This document shows positions 61,701 to 64,000 of a stretch of DNA of 64,000 bases, piece after piece (within the stretch, counting starts at the first letter, position 1; each line of letters starts with the position of its first letter). The DNA is from Monomorium pharaonis (taxonomy: Eukaryota > Arthropoda > Insecta > Hymenoptera > Formicidae): the NCBI RefSeq assembly GCF_013373865.1, contig NC_050471.1, positions 19,029,047 to 19,093,046 of the forward strand, written 5' to 3'. Made by a program: the position numbers and the translations under genes. A model generated the notes under the pieces. The model ran no database searches. It worked only from the letters and a program-made list of their open reading frames with translations, and was not told the origin of the DNA.

Positions 61701-62599
61701 GTTCCTTTGCAAATTGAGTAAAAAATTTGAAATAACAATTTTTGAGAATATAAGAATGTTTGTAGGAATAGAAATTTATAGATCAAGTGATGATATGATT
61801 TTTGTAAGCCAAGAAACATACGCGAGAAAAATTGTAGAGCGATTCAATATGAGTGATGCAAAAGAAGTAAAAATTCCGATAGAACATGAGTGGGATGCAT
61901 ATGATTCCAAAGACACTGATAGCAGTGTGCCCTACTGAGAAGCCGTAGGTAATTTAATGTTTTTGCAAATCGTAAGTAGACCAGATATTGCATTTGCGTT
62001 GAATGTAGCATCAAGAGCGTTAGATAATCCAACAAGAGCACATTGGAATTTAGTTAAACGAATAATTCGTTATGTTAAGGGTACTGCGAATTACGGAATT
62101 GTATATGGCGCAAATAATCAATTTAAAACTTTTCCGATGCCGACTATGCAGGTGATAAAGAAACGCGAAAATCCACAACAGGTGTAGTATGTATGTATGG
62201 CGGATTAGCTGGCAAAGTAAGAAGCAACAATGTGTAGCTGTTTCTACAACAGAAGCCGAATACGTAAGTGCAGCAGCAGCAGCGAGAGAGAATGTGTGGG
62301 TTGTGAGATTATTAAGAGAACTCGATGTGAGTGTAAGTGAGAATATACTATATATAGATAATCAAAGTGCGTTGAAACTGGTGAAGAATCCTGAGTTTCA
62401 CCAAAGAAGTAAACACATTAATGTGAAATATCATTTTGTACGAGATCTCTATGAAAAAGGTGAGATAAACGTATGTTATGCAAGAACTGAAGATCAGTTA
62501 GCTGATATTTTCACAAAAGTTTTAAATGTTAAAAGATTTAAGTTTTTGCGTAGTAAGTTAGGAATTATAAGCAAAGATAATGTTTGCATAGAAAATTAG
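61701..62599 (+). pseudogene. copia reverse transcriptase end and RNase H
   Basis: FLCKLSKKFEI and GIEIYRSSDDMIFVSQETYA (thumb), SRPDIAFALNVASRALDNPT (linker), then RNase H with STTEAEYVSAAAAARENVW and LYIDNQSALKLVKNPEFHQR. It ends in QLADIFTK and the stop at 62597. A stop at 61936 and frameshifts near 62140 and 62190 break it. Confidence 0.92.
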
Positions 62600-62612
62600 C
62601 TTTTAGGGAGAG

Positions 62613-62856
62613 TGTTAAGAATTTAAATATAAATTTAAATTGAAAAAAAGCAAATTTCTATAGGCTGGTTCGAAGCATCACTCAGTATGTATTGTCATGA
62701 GCTGTAAGCGTGTCCAATGCGTGAACCATGTTATTCTATAAGCTCGACACAGTCAATCGTACGTAAGCAGTCGCTGGCTTCAGACGTTAAATGTATAGAT
62801 TCCGTCTCGTTAATAAAATTATATTTGTTCTTTGAGTAAAAGAAAAAGTCTCAATA
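62613..62856 (+). repeat. copia 3' LTR
   Basis: 244 bp, ending TCTCAATA where the 5' LTR has TCTCAACA, so the terminal CA is mutated. Followed by the target duplication AATGC. Confidence 0.93.
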
Positions 62857-63039
62857 AATGCTAAGCAAAAATAATAAGATAAACAGGTCAATATATCGAG
62901 CCAATACCAATTTTCTTAATACAATATAATTTATTAAATTAAAAATATAATTATAAACTCTATTAAAAACAACTGTTAAAAAATGTTAAATAACTTTATA
63001 ACAAATATATATGCATAAACAAGTACTCATAGATCATCA

Positions 63040-63135
63040 CGAAGCATTAGGACGCGTATGGTCTTCGAAGTCAAGCAATGTCGATGATGGCTGACACTTG
63101 GATGAGTGACCGTTTTCTCGGGTACAGAGATAAAC
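63040..63135 (+). ncRNA. 5S rRNA-like fragment (pseudogene or SINE head)
   Basis: GAAGTCAAGCAATGTCG and ACTTGGATGAGTGACCG match the internal control region of eukaryotic 5S rRNA (A box and C box) in order and spacing. The 5' third is poorly conserved and the 3' strand is lost, so it is not a working 5S gene. It could be a solitary 5S pseudogene or the head of a 5S-derived SINE. Flanks 62862-63039 and 63136-63796 are AT-rich with nothing else recognised. Confidence 0.65.
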
Positions 63136-63796
63136 ATAATTTAACAGGTACAACTGCGGCTTAGTTGTATAGTTTTATTCCTCTTACAAAATTACCGTAG
63201 AAATATTTAGAACTTTTTATTTTTTGTTAAAATTTTTTTTAATTCGCAAAAACTTAAAAATACTTTGAAATATTCAAAAATTTTTTAAATTAATCACAAT
63301 TTATTTTTTTAATTTTTCTGAAAAACGTTTCAATTTTTATAAAAAATTGGAACATTTATCAGGAATCCTAAAAAAAATCTAAAAAATTCTGACAAAAAGT
63401 GATCATTGTTTGCTATTCCTAAAGATGTCCTGAGGCATCTTCTACGACACATAGTTACACTATAATGTCGATTATTTCGACAAGCGGACGTCTTCTTTCA
63501 CCATTGTACAGAGTTTTAAAGGAATCCACAGGAACATTTGGTCCAAAAGTGCAAAAAATTCATTACGTCCAGTTAATATTTACATTCAAGCTTCAAAATC
63601 AGGAAAACTTACATCTGAACATTTCAAAACTTGGTTCCCCGAAGTGTATTTACTGAATACTGATCGTAAAAGCATGTTACAATTCGATTCGTGGACGGGA
63701 CACTGCCCGAGTCAGCTACAGTAGTTGATTCCACAAGACAAAGGTACAATTTTTAACCATTCCAAAAAAGACCACGGGCCTCATTATTCAGGGGAA

Positions 63797-64000
63797 GGTT
63801 TAATGGCCACAGTACAATTGGACACGTTGCAATTGCCCACCGTGCTATTAGACACGAAACATTGCGCACCGTTTAATTGGACACAGTTTGATTGAACACC
63901 GTTTGATTGGACACCGGTCGATTGGACACAGTTCGATTGCGCACCGTTCGATTGGACACTGTTCAACTGCGCACAGTTCAATTGCACACCGTTCAATCAA
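63797..64000. repeat. array of 15-bp ATTGGACACCGTTCG-type repeats, runs off the edge
   Basis: At least 12 units in phase, for example ATTGGACACAGTTTG, ATTGAACACCGTTTG and ATTGCGCACCGTTCG. Because 15 is a multiple of 3, the minus strand stays open as a five-residue repeat, which is an artefact. Unit core ACACCGT is shared with the foldback at 46753-47211, so this may be the left arm of a similar foldback. Confidence 0.85.

Larger units (their letters stand above)
55395..62861 (+). mobile_element. Ty1/copia retrotransposon with three nested insertions
   Basis: LTRs at 55400-55641 and 62613-62856, target duplication AATGC (55395-55399, 62857-62861), a primer site at 55642 and a purine tract (TTTTAGGGAGAG) at 62601-62612. 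The order gag, protease, integrase, reverse transcriptase, RNase H is that of copia. Total 7.46 kb, of which about 2.9 kb is later insertions (56899-58173, 59776-60330, 60601-61700). The coding frame has several independent stops and frameshifts, so it is dead. Confidence 0.95.

Noticed and set aside
63784..63996. Protein with QSNGVQ-type repeats
   Set aside because: Direct consequence of a 15-bp tandem array; no start context or unique sequence.

Overview
The window looks like one piece of an AT-rich insect chromosome, probably hymenopteran and possibly an ant. It holds a single recognisable host gene embedded in layered transposon debris. The insect assignment rests on the SC35-type gene, the mix of mariner, PLE, copia, gypsy, Helitron and TTAA elements, and the base composition; it is an inference. 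No prokaryotic genes, operons or CRISPR arrays were seen.

Host gene. Four plus-strand exons (245-426, 16428-16571, 30832-31029, 38639-38645) encode a 176-residue SR splicing factor of the SC35/SRSF2 type: an N-terminal RRM followed by an RS domain. The joins are exact and all introns are phase 2. The introns are about 16.0, 14.3 and 7.6 kb, and the last exon adds only 7 coding bases including the stop. Almost everything else up to 38.6 kb is intron filled by mobile elements.

Intron 1 (0.4-16.4 kb) holds a 3.25-kb element with 180-bp inverted ends and nested elements, a 1.2-kb foldback, a 1.1-kb foldback whose arms each carry a tRNA-like unit, a TTAA (piggyBac-type) element, a broken mariner transposase, a Penelope-like element (PLE), a 1.76-kb GC-rich solo LTR, and a TTAA element split by an LTR-like insert. 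Intron 2 (16.6-30.8 kb) has a TTAA foldback 21 bases from the exon 2 donor, several MITEs, a complete non-autonomous Helitron, a 250-bp (GT)n tract inside an inverted duplication, and a second PLE. Intron 3 (31.0-38.6 kb) has a decayed Mutator-like transposase on the minus strand and a gypsy element with LTRs and 5-bp target duplications that carries two MITEs.

Downstream (38.6-64 kb) no host gene was recognised. The region holds a 3.5-kb TIR element containing a purine-rich non-LTR retroposon with a 14-bp target duplication and another tRNA-like foldback, a foldback built of 15-bp repeats, two related TTAA elements, a 930-bp solo LTR, and a copia element (55400-62856, target duplication AATGC). 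Three younger elements sit inside the copia: a 1.27-kb solo LTR, a TTAA element and an AGACGTC-rich foldback. Taking each out restores the reading frame. After the copia come a 5S rRNA-like fragment and another 15-bp array that runs off the window edge.

The most unusual items are the tRNA-like units in foldback arms, the 15-bp repeat family, the hammerhead-like motifs at PLE ends, and the nested copia. All mobile genes seen are broken.
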